Shown here piece by piece: positions 12,150-24,938 of a DNA stretch of 64,000 nt (position 1 is its first letter; each line of letters starts with the position of its first letter). The DNA is from Trametopsis cervina. Its lineage: Eukaryota; Basidiomycota; Agaricomycetes; Polyporales; Irpicaceae. The notes under the pieces are model-generated. The model saw nothing but the letters and a program-made list of their open reading frames with translations, was not told the DNA's origin and did not search any database. The stretch is taken from contig MU278369.1 of assembly GCA_022385755.1 (NCBI GenBank), positions 411,675 to 475,674 of the forward strand, read 5' to 3'. The translations under genes were made by a program, and so were the position numbers.

Positions 12150-14456
12150 ATGTCGATGCCAACAGCCCCCGTATCCGCGGCCCAAGCGATAGGGGAGTTC
12201 TTGCAGTCTCCAGATGATCTCTTAAAGCTTGCCGCATTTCGCAAGAAGCTCGAGAAGGAGAAGGCGTCGATCGATGTACGGCTTAAGAATGGGGTGAAGG
12301 AGCAAATGGACGCTACGCGGGATGGGCTCAAGAAGCTGCTCGGGACCCGTAGCAACGTTCAAGCTATCAAGGACGAGATGGAGACTGTAGATAGGATGTG
12401 CAGTGACGAGAAGATTATCGTGTCTACGTTCGACCAAATCAGTCGAGTGAGTACGCATATTTTTGCATTGAGTATCAGTCATAAGATACTCCGATAGGTG
12501 TCGATGGTCCATCGTAATTTCGAACAGACAGAAGAGATGGTAAATAACCTGATCGAAATGAGCGAAAGGCTGGACACGCTGGAGGAAATGCTCGCTCGGG
12601 ACAGCGAAGACATCCTTGGCCCTGCTCCCAATCTATTACGGATACATTTCCAGATCAACCGCCTCGAAGCATTCCGGAATACTACCATGCACCAAGCGAA
12701 GAAATCCTCGAAGGACGTCAGAGCTACTTTGACGCGCTACTTCGACCGTTTGAATAAACTCATCCAAGCGTTTGACGAATACATCCTTGGCTTGTCCCGC
12801 AATATATTACCTATTGTGAGGGCGGGGCACCCGGACGTCATCGTAAAGCTTCTCAAGGTTGTTGAGATAGAAGGCAGGGAGGACGAAAAGGTAAGTACGG
12901 ATTCTTTTACCCTTTGAAATGAACCAACCTCCTGTTAGGCTATCGCAATGAAGCTTGTGAAAAAGGCTGCCAAGATCGATGTTGCCTCCAAGTTCAGGTC
13001 TATGCAAGCCAACGCTCGCGTCATAAAACACTATCGCTCGAAACTACAGAAATGCATCATCGAATCTATACAGGGGAAATTCCAGGATGCCTACGAACAG
13101 CAAGAACGTGACCCTGCGGCCTTCCTTGACGACTCAATATGGATATACCAGGATATCATGCGGATAGAGGAAGAAGTCGCGCCATGCTTCCCTCCATCTT
13201 ATGATATCTACTCTCTGTATGTGCGCGAATACCATCGCGCGTTGAACTCTACCATCACGAAGATTATGACGACAGATCCCGAAGCGAGTTTGCTCCTTGT
13301 GCTGCACGCATGGGTGAAGGAATATAAGAAGAACATGAAAGAACTCAATGTTCCACCCGAATTACTGGAACCTCCCTTGTTGGACGGGAACGAGCAGAAC
13401 CTAATCGAGGATTATCTCAAACTCATCATCAGGAAGCTCGATGAGTGGTCGTCGAACTTGATGAAAACTGAGGTCGAAGCGTTCACGACAAGGTCGGATC
13501 CTCCAGAAGTGGATCCAGATGGCCTGTACGGCACTCAGGGTGCGGTAATCCTTTTCCAAATGGTGAATCAGCAAGTCGACTCCGCGATGGACAGTAATCA
13601 GGGTGTAATCTTGGCGCGGGTTGTAGAGGAAGTCAGCCGAGTGATGCGCGGCATCCAGGACCAGTGGACGAAGTTAGTCGACGCAGAGTTCAAGAAACAG
13701 ATGGAGAAACCTGATGAGGTTGCAGGCGGTCTGGTTGAGTACTGCATCGCACTCGCCAACGATCAACTCAGGTCCGCCGACTTTGCCGAAACGCTATCCG
13801 GGCGTATCGAACCCCTCGTCAATGAGAAATACCAGAAAACAATACATGATCGGCTCAACGACGCCATCGACGGATATCTAGACGTCGCGAAGAAGTGTAC
13901 CCAGACACTGATCGACATTATCTTCAACGACCTGAAGCCTGCGACGAAGCAAATATTCCAGGCACCGTGGTACGACGGCATCATGACCCAGATTATCGAG
14001 ACTATGCGCGACTATATGTCTGACTATCAGACCTACCTCAATCAAGCCCTGTTTGACCTTCTAGTTGAAGACCTACTGGACTCATTCCTCGTCACCTACA
14101 TCACCGCTCTCGCGAATGCGCCCAAACTCAGAATGCCCGCAGCAACGGAGCGGATCAAGGCAGATATCACCGAAGCATACAAGTTCTTTGGATCCTACAA
14201 GAAGATATCTGAACTCGAGCCTCGCTTTGAAGTGCTTGAGATGATACTATCCCTCCTCGAAGCATCCAAGAGCTTGGTGTTTTTATCGTATTGGTCGTTC
14301 GCTAAAGTGCATGGCCCGAATATCGCGTTTGTGGAGAACTTGATGAAGGCTCGCGGCGACTTTGACAAGTCTGCGGAGCGTGAAGTGATGGAGAGCATCA
14401 AGCGCAAAGTAAAAGAGGAGGAGCTAACGGATCGTAGGTGGAGTTATATCCCCTGA
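12150..14456 (+). CDS. SEC6: Exocyst complex component Sec6
   Basis: Subunit of the octameric exocyst that tethers secretory vesicles to the plasma membrane at sites of polarised growth, here the hyphal tip. Three exons (12150-12446, 12498-12890, 12939-14456) give 735 aa, in line with fungal Sec6. The N-terminal ~200 residues are charged helix typical of exocyst rod subunits (FRKKLEKEKASIDVRL; MSERLDTLEEMLARDSEDIL). The long third exon is the helical-bundle Sec6 domain, with conserved-looking stretches such as SIWIYQDIMRIEEEVAPCFP and LLVEDLLDSFLVTYITAL. The start is the first ATG after the divergent promoter and a second Met lies two codons in. No frameshift is seen. Its 3' end converges on ACC1. 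Confidence 0.93.
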
Positions 14457-15500
14457 TTATTCTGTGCACTCAATCTTCCTGATCAGCTGTGGAACCTACA
14501 ATTATGAAGAAGATCGCAATACAGGGCGCCCTTTCACGTTTCCTAGCACGAACATAGTATAGGTGTGTTCATCGCTATGTGATTTACATCAGCTATTCTG
14601 ACGGTACGCACTCTCTACCCCAGCTATGTTTCCACTTATCAATGTCAATGACGCGTTTATTCACAACCAGTTTCCACCCAACCACGACGTATTTATTCAC
14701 AGCCACAATAATTTATGCGCATACATCATTTTACGTCGTTCATGTCCTTTGGATCCCATGTGTTATGTCAGCATTCAATACCCAAGGGTGAGTCGTGCAA
14801 CTGATAGTGTAAACCCGTGGAGCCACCTCGTAAGGGCAGACTGCGAGAGACAGAGGTTAACGCCTTCCCTATTTCGTAGTGAACGGACAAACTTCAGAAC
14901 ATGCACCCAAAGCAAGCGAAATGGATACTCTCAATGAAGCGACAGCTTCAAACAATAGATGGCCAGTAGCACGGCCTTACATGCCCTTGCGGCCCCCCGA
15001 GGTAGTCACGGGGCTCTTTAATCCACTGTCCGAGTTCTCGAGGTAGCATCGTCTCTTCGGCTGCAGGAGCCAGTAGTTGTTACCGAACACCACCCGCCAG
15101 CCTGTCCAAGCATGGCATGGCCCGAGAAAGGCCAGCAGGAACGCGCTCATCATCAAGTCCGCAAGTCACATGGGATCCCATTCCACGAGAGTCCCCCATG
15201 AAGTGAAATGGAAGGAGGACACGCAGAAAAGGCAGGATTTGAGTCTACTCTTCGGCGAAGACCTATAACTGGAACACGGTGGATGGAAGGAGAAAAGAAT
15301 ATTGATGTCTATTGAGAATAGGATACTGTACAGAGACTACCGCAAAGCATGACAAGAAGAATTATATAGAGCGCTGATGATACATTAACCCAATCCACAA
15401 CTCGAGAGCGATGGCGACAGCGGAGCCCTGCAACTACGAAGCAGTTGAGTAAGAAGGAGGACCTGAGTTGGCAATTCAGCATCGCTGGTCGCCAACAACA
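14457..15500. other. Intergenic between convergent SEC6 and ACC1
   Basis: About 1 kb between two stop codons. It contains only short shadow frames and AT-rich tracts (around 14640-14740 and 15290-15390) that fit 3' untranslated regions. A short extra 3' exon of ACC1 could lie here if the GTATGC site at ~15518 is used as a donor. Nothing else was recognised. Confidence 0.5.
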
Positions 15501-18500
15501 TCACTCAGTGGGCATACCTGGTGAGCGATGGGAATTTTGCAGAGCGGATATGAGAGCACTCTTTTCGTCGTCGTCCAAGTTGTCGACAAGACGAATGAGG
15601 CCGTTGATAGTGGCCTTGCGGTCTTCTTGGGCCAAAGCCAGCATACCTCGCAGTAGATGGTCTGCCTTGAGTTGAGCGACGGTTGAGCTGATGTCGAGTG
15701 ACTCGAGCTTCTGTGCTGCCTCTTGACGGTCAGTACTTGCGCTCACTCCAGAGAGCGTCTCCAGCAGGCCGATACGATACTCGAGGGATGAGCCAGGGCT
15801 TGCTTCGCCAAGCTGCGCCAATGCACTCGACCAGGCAACCTTCGCCCGTACTGCCCAGTAGAATCGTCGACGTGCGTCCTTCCATGACATAGGTTTGGCA
15901 CAACCCTTAGCTTCCATTCGTCCTGTACGACTACACTCACTATCAGCAACGTGATGGACAGACAGATAGGGTGGCACTCACTCGTGAAGATCCGCGTACA
16001 GAAGCGCAATCTGCTTGTATGTCGGCTGAAGCAGCTGCTCACGCGTATCGAGTTCCTCGACGGCTTTAGCACGCTCCTCCGCGGATGTGGATTGGTCCAA
16101 GCTGGCCTTCTTCAATTCTGCATATGTGGAATCGAGGCGCTCCATCAAGCGGAGAATCTTGTCGCGACGCATCTTGATCTCGACGATGCCCTCTGGCTCC
16201 AAGACACCCGCACGGGCGTCAGTGTCGGCGTACATCTCCATCTGCGTTGTGTTGATCGACGGATCCAGCACGACCCAGGCGCCACCACGCAGCTCGCCGT
16301 TTGGAACAATGTAGACGAACACGGGCTGCTTATAGCTTGACAGTCCATCGACAATCTTAGACCCTTGCTTGAGGATCTCGTCGTACATGTCCTGCTGCCC
16401 GCCAGAGAAGCCACGCCAGTTGGCAAAGATAATGAGGGGCAGGCCTTCGCGGTTGAAGTCGAAGATGGCTTGTGCGGTCTTGTAGGCCGAGTTCGGGTAC
16501 CATACTTGACCCGCCTCCATGATGCGCTGCTCGAACGAGGTCGGGTTGGCGGGATCGGCAGGAACAACACGCTCAATCGTACGGGTCTCGACCGCGATGA
16601 CTCCCATAGGAATACCGCCAAGACGAGCGCGGCCAACGATAACGGTCTGTGCCCAACCACTCAGCGTCTCCTGGAAAGAGCCCTTGTCGAAGAAGCCGGG
16701 GAGCCACTCTGACGAGGTCTCATCGGTCTTGCCCTCAATGAACCAGCGGGGATCGTACGGGCCCTTGGGGGGAACATATCCAATGTCACGATCCCACGTG
16801 TCAACACCCTCCAAGACGGGCAGCGGTTGACCCTTGACTTCGGGGACGTAGGACAGCCACTGCAGGATATGTGTAGCGCCTTCCAGGTCGCTGCTTGCCG
16901 TTAGATGGGAGACGCCGTTCTTGTACATGATCTGCGTGCCACCAAGTTGTAGGTTCGACGTGTAAACTTCGCGGCCCAGGACTTTGTTGAGCGCGGGGGC
17001 ACCCGTGAGGATGATCGGCTGGCCTTCGACCTGTACAGCACGTTGACCGAGGCGAACCAGGTACGCACCGATACCGACCGATCGGGCAGTGACGAGGGTG
17101 ATAGTGAAGATGTCGTCGTACGCACGAGACGTGTCACCCGCGATCAAGCCAGACCCCTTCAAGCACTCCACACCGAGGCCGTCCTGCATACCGATGATGT
17201 CCGTGATCTTGTAGCGACGCTCGCCGTTGACCTCGACCTCCTCAGTCCTCACCGAATCCGCAGCCTTCTCCTGTAGCTTGAGGTAGTTCGCATGCGTGAG
17301 GTAGATGTAGTCGACACCCTTCTCCGGGTGCTCGTCGTCGTTCCACGCGGCAGAGAAAAGAGGCATGACTTCCTCCGCTAGGCCGATGCGAGCTCCAGAA
17401 TTAGCGGATAGATAGATGCGGGGGATGCCATGGTCCCGTGCGTACTCCGATGCCAGGTGGAAAAAGTTGTCCTCCTCTGGACCGAACGACCCGATCTTGT
17501 ACGTGATGTCATTCGCAATCACGACCGCCTTGCGCCCGTGTGGATACTCCGGGGTGTGGAGGGTGAAGACCCAGCCGACCATGCCGCAGGTATTGTTACC
17601 CGCCGCGCGGTCGACCTCCTGGAGCTGCTCGTGCTCGTCGAGGATGAGTTCGCGCGACTCTAGGAACTTCTTGGGTAGCGAGAGGGAAGGATCCAGCTTG
17701 CGGGTGCGAGCCCAGGTGTTGCTCAGAGCCTTGGAGAACAGCTCAGGGAAGTCGTACACGTAAGTGGTACCGATTAGGTGTGCCTGATACCGCTTCGGCT
17801 GGAGCGACTCCTTCGTGGGGTACGCGTGATGCACAGGCTGCAAGTGAAGGGGACCCTTCTCGCCGATCGACTTCAGGATTGTTGTACCCTTGTCAGTCGT
17901 GATCTCTTGGTAGCCGTGGAAATTGACGATAAAGCCGGACACGTTCTCAATGATGCACCGAATGGGCGTCACGTTGCCTTCGCTGTCCTCGAGCACAATG
18001 CGAATCTCCGACCCGGTGACGTGCAGTCGCCAGAGCCTCTTCCCGTGCCGCTCGATGAAGCCAGAGATGGCCTCGAGGACGTCCTCATAGGTGACAGAGA
18101 GGTTGTAGATGAAATTGATAAAGATATGGTTCGTGTCCGCGTTGCGTTGCTTGGCGCTGACGAGCTCGAGAGCGTCGAGGATGTTGTTCACGAGCCGGTC
18201 TGTCTCTGAGATCAGGTACTGCGCCATGTTGATATTCCCGCGGATGCGGCCGGGGCGCACGAGTGCGCGGATAAAGAAGCGATTATCGAGCTGGTTTTCA
18301 CGAGCGATCGCGTGGTAGATGTGCAGCTGCTTGCTCTCCGTGAAGCACGGCGTGAGGTGGTAGTGCGACAGCCGGCTCAGCTCAAGCTGGAACGCGAGCG
18401 CTGGTTCGATGTGCCGGATCGCCTGCTCCTCGTTCCAGGTCCCCTGCATCTCGCGCAGCGTGAAGTATAGCGGGTATTGTCCCGGTCGGCAGATAAGCAC

Positions 18501-21500
18501 CGACAACCGACGGACGCCGCGCTCAGTCAGGACGGCCTTGTGACCATTGACGAGCTCGATCACTTTCGCGTACCACGCGTCCTCGCCCATGTCGTTCGCG
18601 GGGTCGAAGATACGCAACGCGTAATTGAGCACGTTCGGCGGTTGGCTGTTGTCGCCGTACCGTAACCGGAACTCACGTGCATCGAATCCGGGCAGGAGGT
18701 TCGCAATCTTGTCGAAGCCCGCGGCAAAGCTTTCAAAGTCGTTGAACGCCGCAATCGCGCCCGTCCGTGTGGGCTGCTTCTGGTGCCGGTCGATGATGTA
18801 GCTTAAGTCGCTCACGGAGGCCTGACGGCGCGGAGGCTCACTGTGCGAGACGATCAACGGCGACGAAACCAATAACAACACGAAATACGTACTCGTTTCG
18901 AGATAGTGTGGGCGTCGCAGGCGGGGAACGCGACTGGCCGAGGTTGAACCTCCACGTGACGGCACTTGGCATCTCATCGTCCTCCTCCTCGTAGTCAATG
19001 GAGAGAAGACTATACGCCCTGTACGCGCGGCGGATGTACACCTCGAGGGCAGCTGCGACGTGCGGCGTCAGCACCACCTTAAATGGTACAGCAGCAAAAC
19101 ACAACACACGCACCTAAAGAGACCCATCGCTCGTCGTGCTCGAAGAACGTCGGTAGCACATCGTACACCGTGTATCTCGAATCGACAAGCTCCCGTAGGA
19201 CCTCTGCTGACGGCATTCTATTTCTAACTGTCAGAAGGACTCCAATGGCGTAGAGAATGTAGCGCGACTGACTTAAGACCCGAGCCCTGCTCGCCATAGA
19301 AGCTGTTCGAGATGGATGCTTTGAGAATGCCCTCCATCTGGGCCTTGCGCTCATCATATGACGGCATCTGGCACGCGATAAGCACCTCGCGCGCTTTGAG
19401 CGCAACCTGTGTGGACGACCTGTGCCCCGTCAGTTCGCCGGCTCCAATACAGGCACGTGTAGATCTACATACCTGTTCTCCAAGCTGGCGAGGGCCTGCA
19501 GTGCCTGGTAGAGTTTGCTGTCGGGGTTCGAGACGGTGAGGCCGCTGTTCTTTACGTGGTCGAGGATGAGCATGACGAGGCGACCCTTGCGATGCGCCAT
19601 GATGTGGCTGAGGACGAGGCCTGCAACCTTGTCAAGGTCCTCCTTGTACTGCTCGCGGAGCAGCAAGACGCGTGCCTCAATGCTCCCGCCGAACAAACGC
19701 TCCGTCTCACCGTACCGGGCGAGGAGCGCGCCGAGCACATCAAGCTCGTGCGCCTTGAGCCCGCCAAGGTACTGCTCGACAAGGTCGAAGAGCGGTGCGA
19801 GCGGTGAGCGGAACAGCGCACGATCCGCCGCGCGAACGTGCGTCTCCATCCACTGCTCCAGCAGCCGCTTCACACGCTGAGCCGGGAACTCACGCTGCTC
19901 GCCCTTTGCACGGGCAGCCTCGAGTGCGCTACGCACGCCTTCCTCAAGCTTCGCCGGCATACGCCCAGCAAGTGAAGACAACACCGCGGTCGCCTGCGCA
20001 AACGGTAGCTCGGGATCGTGCAGCACGGTGAGGAGGTCCTTGAACGTTTGTGCCATGATCGCCTGGTTATCGAAGCCGTCGAGAACGTCGTTGAGCACGT
20101 CGACGCAGTAGGCGAGGCGTTGATGCGGCTTGTTTCCGACGACGGCAGGGTGACCCGTCGCGGGGAGCAGGCCCTCGAACGGCTTGGCGTGCTTCACACG
20201 CGCGGGATCATCGAGCGTCAGGATGCCGAGAATGTCGCCGGGCTCGAGGCTCACGCCGGGCTGCTTCACGAACTGTACTGTCCCGTCTTCCGATGCGACC
20301 AGCGGCATGTACATCTTCATCACCTGCATCATTTTGTATTAGCCACGCACTCACAAAACAGAATAAAAGCGAAAAATGGGATGACACTCACCTCGATTTC
20401 GGCGTACTGCTCGCCCGCATGGATATGGTCACCACTGTCGACGAGGAAGCGGACAAGCTTGCCGGGCGACGGGCTGCGGAGCTGCGTGGGGTCGTTCTCC
20501 TGCTCGATCAAACACGTCTTGGCGTCGATCATGACGCGGAGGGCGCCGACTTCGTCGCGCCAGTACACCGAGTGGCTCTTACCGTCGAGGGTGACGAGCA
20601 AGCCGCCGTCCGCGAGCGGGCGCGCGCCAACAAGCGACCGGCCGCCATTGAGGTAGAGCGTCCAGAGCGTCGGCGACGAGCGTGTCGCAGTGAACGAGAA
20701 GCGTGTGCCCTCGTAGATAAAGTCCACACCGAAGACGGTCTTAAGTACGTCTTTGGATGGCACCTGGCCCTTCTCCAGCACGCGGCGGTACTCAGCCCAA
20801 CTCGCGTCGGCGGCGAGATGCGCCTTGGTGACGGCACCGCAGAGCACGGCGAGTGTGCTCTCGGGCCGCTCAGCGGTAAGTCGGTCGGAGATGAGCGAGT
20901 CGAGCCAACCAGTGGTGATGGTGTTGTCCTCGAATGCGCGCAGTTCAAGCAGCTTGATGAGGTACTCGACCGTCGTACGGAAGTCGCCGCGGATGCTGAG
21001 CTCCTTGAGCGCGACGACCATGTTCTTCCGGCTCTCACTGCGGTCCTCGCCGTACGCAAAGATGTGCCCGAACTGCGAGTCTGCGTACTCGTGCAGCCCG
21101 CCTGCGCTCCCGACAGAGAAGTAGCCCCACACATTCGTGCTCGACCGGAAATTCAGCTCCTGCAGTGCCCCTGAAGACGGCTTGAAGCCTGCGTCCGGGT
21201 TCTCCGCCGTGATTCGCACCGCGACGACGTGTCCCTTTGGTCGCGGTCGCCGCTGCTGCGCGCTTGCGTCCGGGTGCACCATGTCAAAGTCGATTTCCGA
21301 CGTTCCCGTGTGCGCCACCCCGTACAGTTGCCGGATGTGCTTGATGCGATGCAGCGGGATTCCCATCGCCACCTGTAACTGTGCTGCTGGCAGGTTCACC
21401 CCCGACACCATCTCCGTCGTCGGGTGCTCCACTTGCAGACGCGGGTTTAGTTCCAGGAAGTAGAACACGTCCTCCGCGTGGCTATACAGATCTGGCGCGG

Positions 21501-22768
21501 GATCCGTCAGTAATCATGTCGCACATAAAGCAACAAGAAAACAGGCCACAACTCACATTCGACTGTCCCCGCCGACACGTACCCGACGAGCTTTGCAAGC
21601 CTCACCGCCGCGCGCTCCATCTCCGTGAACGTGTCCTCCTTCGCGATCGTCACTGGTGCCTCCTCGATGATCTTCTGGTGCCGCCGCTGCACAGAGCAGT
21701 CACGTCCAAACAGCGAAATCGCGTTCCCGTACTGGTCAGCCAGCAACTGCACCTCCAGATGCCGCGCCTGCCCCGCCAACTTCATGATGAAGATCGGCGA
21801 GCCTACGTGCCCACGTCAAAACGTTAGTTTACGGTCGTCCCACGCGAGGTGAGCAGTTCACCTGGGATCTCCCCCGCCACCGCGTGGAACGCATTCTTGA
21901 ACGCGTCCGGGTGGTCCACTTTCCGAATACCCTTCCCACCTCCACCCTCGCTCGCCTTGATCATCACCGGCCACCCAATCTGCTCTGCCTTCTCCAATCC
22001 ATCCTCCACCGTCGTCACACACGCCCGCTGGTACACATCGTCCGCGACCGTCACGAAGCCCTGGTCGCTCAGCACCGTATCAGCAATCCCAGATCCAGAC
22101 CACGCCATCGTCGGTACGCTCGCGCTCTGCGCGACGATCGTGCTCGAGATCTTGTCGCCCAAGCTGCGCATCGCGCTCCCCGGCGGCCCAATGAACACGA
22201 TCTTGTTCGCTGCGAGTGTCTCCGGCAGCCGCGGGTTCTCCGACGCATGCCCCCACCCGGCCCACACCGCGTGCACCCCCGCGCGCTCGGCGATGTCGAC
22301 AATCAACTCGACGTTTGCGTAATTGTTGTTGTTCGTCCCGCCTGGCACCTCAATGTAGCGGTCCGCCATGCGGATGTACTCTGCGTTCACCTTGAGATCT
22401 TCAGGCGTTGCCATCACCGTAAACTCGACGGCGCGCTCAGTTCCGAACGTTTCGTAGCTCCATTGGCGGATCGAGCGGATTTCTTTCACAGCGGCAATAC
22501 CGTTGTTTGCGATGAGCACCTAGACATGAGCGGGTAAGATTAGATGAGACGAAACGATGGACTGCGGGCGCACCTTGGTAATGACAGTATGTCCGCCATG
22601 GCTCTTTACAAAGTCATATACGGGTCCTGCGGGAGCCTTGTCTAATGAGTTGCCGCCTGCGCAGGGAAGAAATGATCAGTACACCGATGCACAACTGCAG
22701 CCCATGTCGACAACTCCTCTCGACTGACCTATAAAGTGGGCGACCTTTGCGTGGTCGTAGCTGGTCAT
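15501..22768 (-). CDS. ACC1: Acetyl-CoA carboxylase (multidomain, cytosolic)
   Basis: Carboxylates acetyl-CoA to malonyl-CoA using biotin and ATP, the committed step of fatty acid synthesis. My eleven-exon model (22768-22729, 22656-22574, 22519-21862, 21802-21557, 21491-20392, 20323-19473, 19419-19273, 19217-19114, 19052-18893, 18840-15982, 15930-15501) sums to 2225 aa, the usual length for a fungal ACC. Order: biotin carboxylase from [12 protein letters not shown], with [10 protein letters not shown] and [17 protein letters not shown]; biotin carboxyl carrier with the biotinylated Lys at ~712 in EVMKMYMP, exactly at the exon 5/6 boundary; the large central domain; then the two carboxyltransferase halves in the 2.9 kb exon 10 ([45 protein letters not shown]). 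The C-terminus [10 protein letters not shown] matches the family. The stop at 15501-15503 could shift if a further intron is used. Confidence 0.96.
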
Positions 22769-23765
22769 GATGGAGTGCCCTCGCCCAGTGCAAGTGGAGG
22801 AAGGGTGAAAAGCAGCGATACTGCGTTAAGTAGAGGCACGGCTGGGGTTCCCCAACACATAGGGAGGGCTTACGTAATGAGAGGAGGAAGGAAAAACACG
22901 CCTCCACAACGCGTTTTTGCGCCGCGTTGATGGTCAAAATCGGAAGCAATGGGTGTGTGGGAAATGGGCAAGATGTATGACGCGTTGGATCGCGGGGATT
23001 TAGTTGGGGGATGGACTTTGGGGATCTACTGCAAAGTGCTGCACTGTTACAGCAGTTCAGTATCCCGGGCGCTTACATGATACAATGCCAGGTACGGAGG
23101 GCTACACGATGGATGGACGCACGAATGGGGCTCAGTTATCGCCCCAGCGACTGTGCTCACATGTCAGAACATATGCACGGACCCTTGGCTCGTGCGACAT
23201 CACCTACCCCATCGCAGCATCTGCCTCGCTCTCTTTTTGCCATTGCTTATCGCGCCGTTTGCGACTTGAACAGAACCACGATACGAAGGATGGAATTCGT
23301 CTACATAGGACACTGGATTATGACGGCTAGCAGCTGACAATCATAGAAATGTCCTGTCCGGTCGAGCATATAGGTGCGAAAGCAGCAAGAGGTAGTGCGG
23401 TGTCTGCATCTCTTCGTTACAACGGAACTCCTGCAGGACTGATAGGAACGCCGCCACATAGCCCTGTCGCTGAAGGGCGTAACAACGACCAGGATGGCGC
23501 TCATCCCGCTACAGCGAATCATGCCCCAGTCTCCTCGCAGATTGGTCATAAGGAGCAGAGCACTTCCACGGACTTCGGGTTGCGAAGATGGAGGCCCCTG
23601 CGAATCGGCCTTGTAGCGGTAAACGAGCCTCATCTCGAACCGTTGCCTGGTTGCCAACTTAGGTCGCATCTACATCACACCAAACGCTTGTACATGTGGC
23701 CATGAAGACATGTCATATTGCTGTACGTGGGAAGGAAATGCGAGGTAGAGGAGAGCACACAATAA
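22769..23765. other. ACC1 upstream region and eL33 3' end
   Basis: About 1 kb upstream of the ACC1 start, on the same strand as eL33. No gene is recognisable; open frames are short and uncharacteristic. It presumably contains the ACC1 promoter and 5' leader. I saw no obvious sterol- or inositol-response element. Confidence 0.5.
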
Positions 23766-24459
23766 TCAAATAGAAGACGGGTACAGCATCTATATTCATT
23801 ATTAGCTTCAGAGCATACACTGCAGACAAGGCTACGCACCACTCGTACACTGGCACCGAAGGCGTGAGGAGGGATGTTCGACCTGAATTTTGACTTGACA
23901 ACACCGTTGCTGCCGTGAGAACGGGTGACACGGCTGATGCATAAAGCGTTAGGATGCAAAGCGAGCAATAGTGAAGGAGGATGCATACCCCCAGATAACT
24001 CGTACGTTGGACCCTTCGATCTTCTTCTTGGCGCGGTAGACGTACGCAACGCGCTGCTCAACAATGAGTACTCTGCATGTCTCATGGATGATCCGTGGGA
24101 CGTACCTTGCCGAGGTAGAACTGCGCGTCCTCCTTGGAGGCGACACCCTCGATCTGGACGAGGGTGGTGTTGGGGCGGGTGTTACGCTTGGCGCGCTTGT
24201 GGCCGAGGATGCGTCCCTTCGAGTAGAGTCTGTGAAGTATACAGCCCGCGTAAGTCTCCTGTTGCGATGTAGACGGCGTCCAGAACGAGCTAAGAGTGCG
24301 GCGGAGGGTCCTGCATGCGCCAGCCTACCGAGCCATCATCCGACTGAGACGAAACCCATCCATCACATTCCAGTCTCTCCCGTCCCCTCCAAGTCACCCA
24401 ACCCAGCCCAGAAGGTCGATATGCCAGCAAGGATTCGTCGCTCACCTTGTCGAACCCAT
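23766..24459 (-). CDS. RPL33: 60S ribosomal protein eL33 (L35A/Rpl33)
   Basis: Structural protein of the large ribosomal subunit. The gene is broken into five short exons and no single open frame reveals it: 24459-24446, 24229-24106, 24053-23989, 23933-23840 and 23789-23766. Together they give 106 aa with all phases consistent, close to the 107-110 residues of yeast and human homologues. Recognisable segments in order are [71 protein letters not shown] and a last 24-base exon ending MLYPSSI. Exon 1 is only 14 bases (MGSTR split), followed by a ~216-base intron, the long first intron often seen in fungal ribosomal protein genes. It diverges from ARG7. Confidence 0.95.
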
Positions 24460-24938
24460 TTTTGTCGTCGTTTCGGCCGGTGTCGAGAGTCTTGAGGATG
24501 CCGCCTAGTGTCGGGCGTCACACAAAATGCGCAAAGGCGCGCCTGCTGACTAAGCGTCCGTGGGAATGTTTCTGCCTATCGCGGAACAGCGGTTATAGCC
24601 GCAGGTGCCTGCCGACTTTTTTGCTCTTGAACATCGATGCAACCTCCAGGGTTGCACTTGGCCGTCACTCTTCACGACGCGTGCAAGTAACGGAGCGGTG
24701 TCAGAGCAAACCTGTAGTCTTCATACCAGATACGTTTTCTAGCTCGGCTTTGTATTCTCAAAACACCTGAGCTTGGTGCGGAGGCAATATTATTATTCCA
24801 GCTGTAACTGACATGCTTTACGCCACGAAGCTCTGAGTCATTGCCTGCGTAGAGCATACACGTCTTGCGGTAGGCGTCCACGTTTAAAAAACTCCAGCAA
24901 CCAATAGCATCAGCACCGTCACCTCTACCTGCTCCACC
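24460..24938. promoter_or_regulatory. Divergent intergenic region eL33/ARG7
   Basis: Some 480 bases separate the ATG codons of the ribosomal protein gene and the arginine biosynthesis gene, so both promoters lie here. No Gcn4-type TGACTC element was noticed near ARG7. The promoter role follows from the gene orientations only. Confidence 0.45.

Noticed and set aside
15445..15520. Extra 3' exon of ACC1 starting after a GTATGC donor at ~15518
   Set aside because: The simple stop at 15501 gives a frame-consistent 2225-aa protein of normal length; the alternative lacks support, though it is not excluded.
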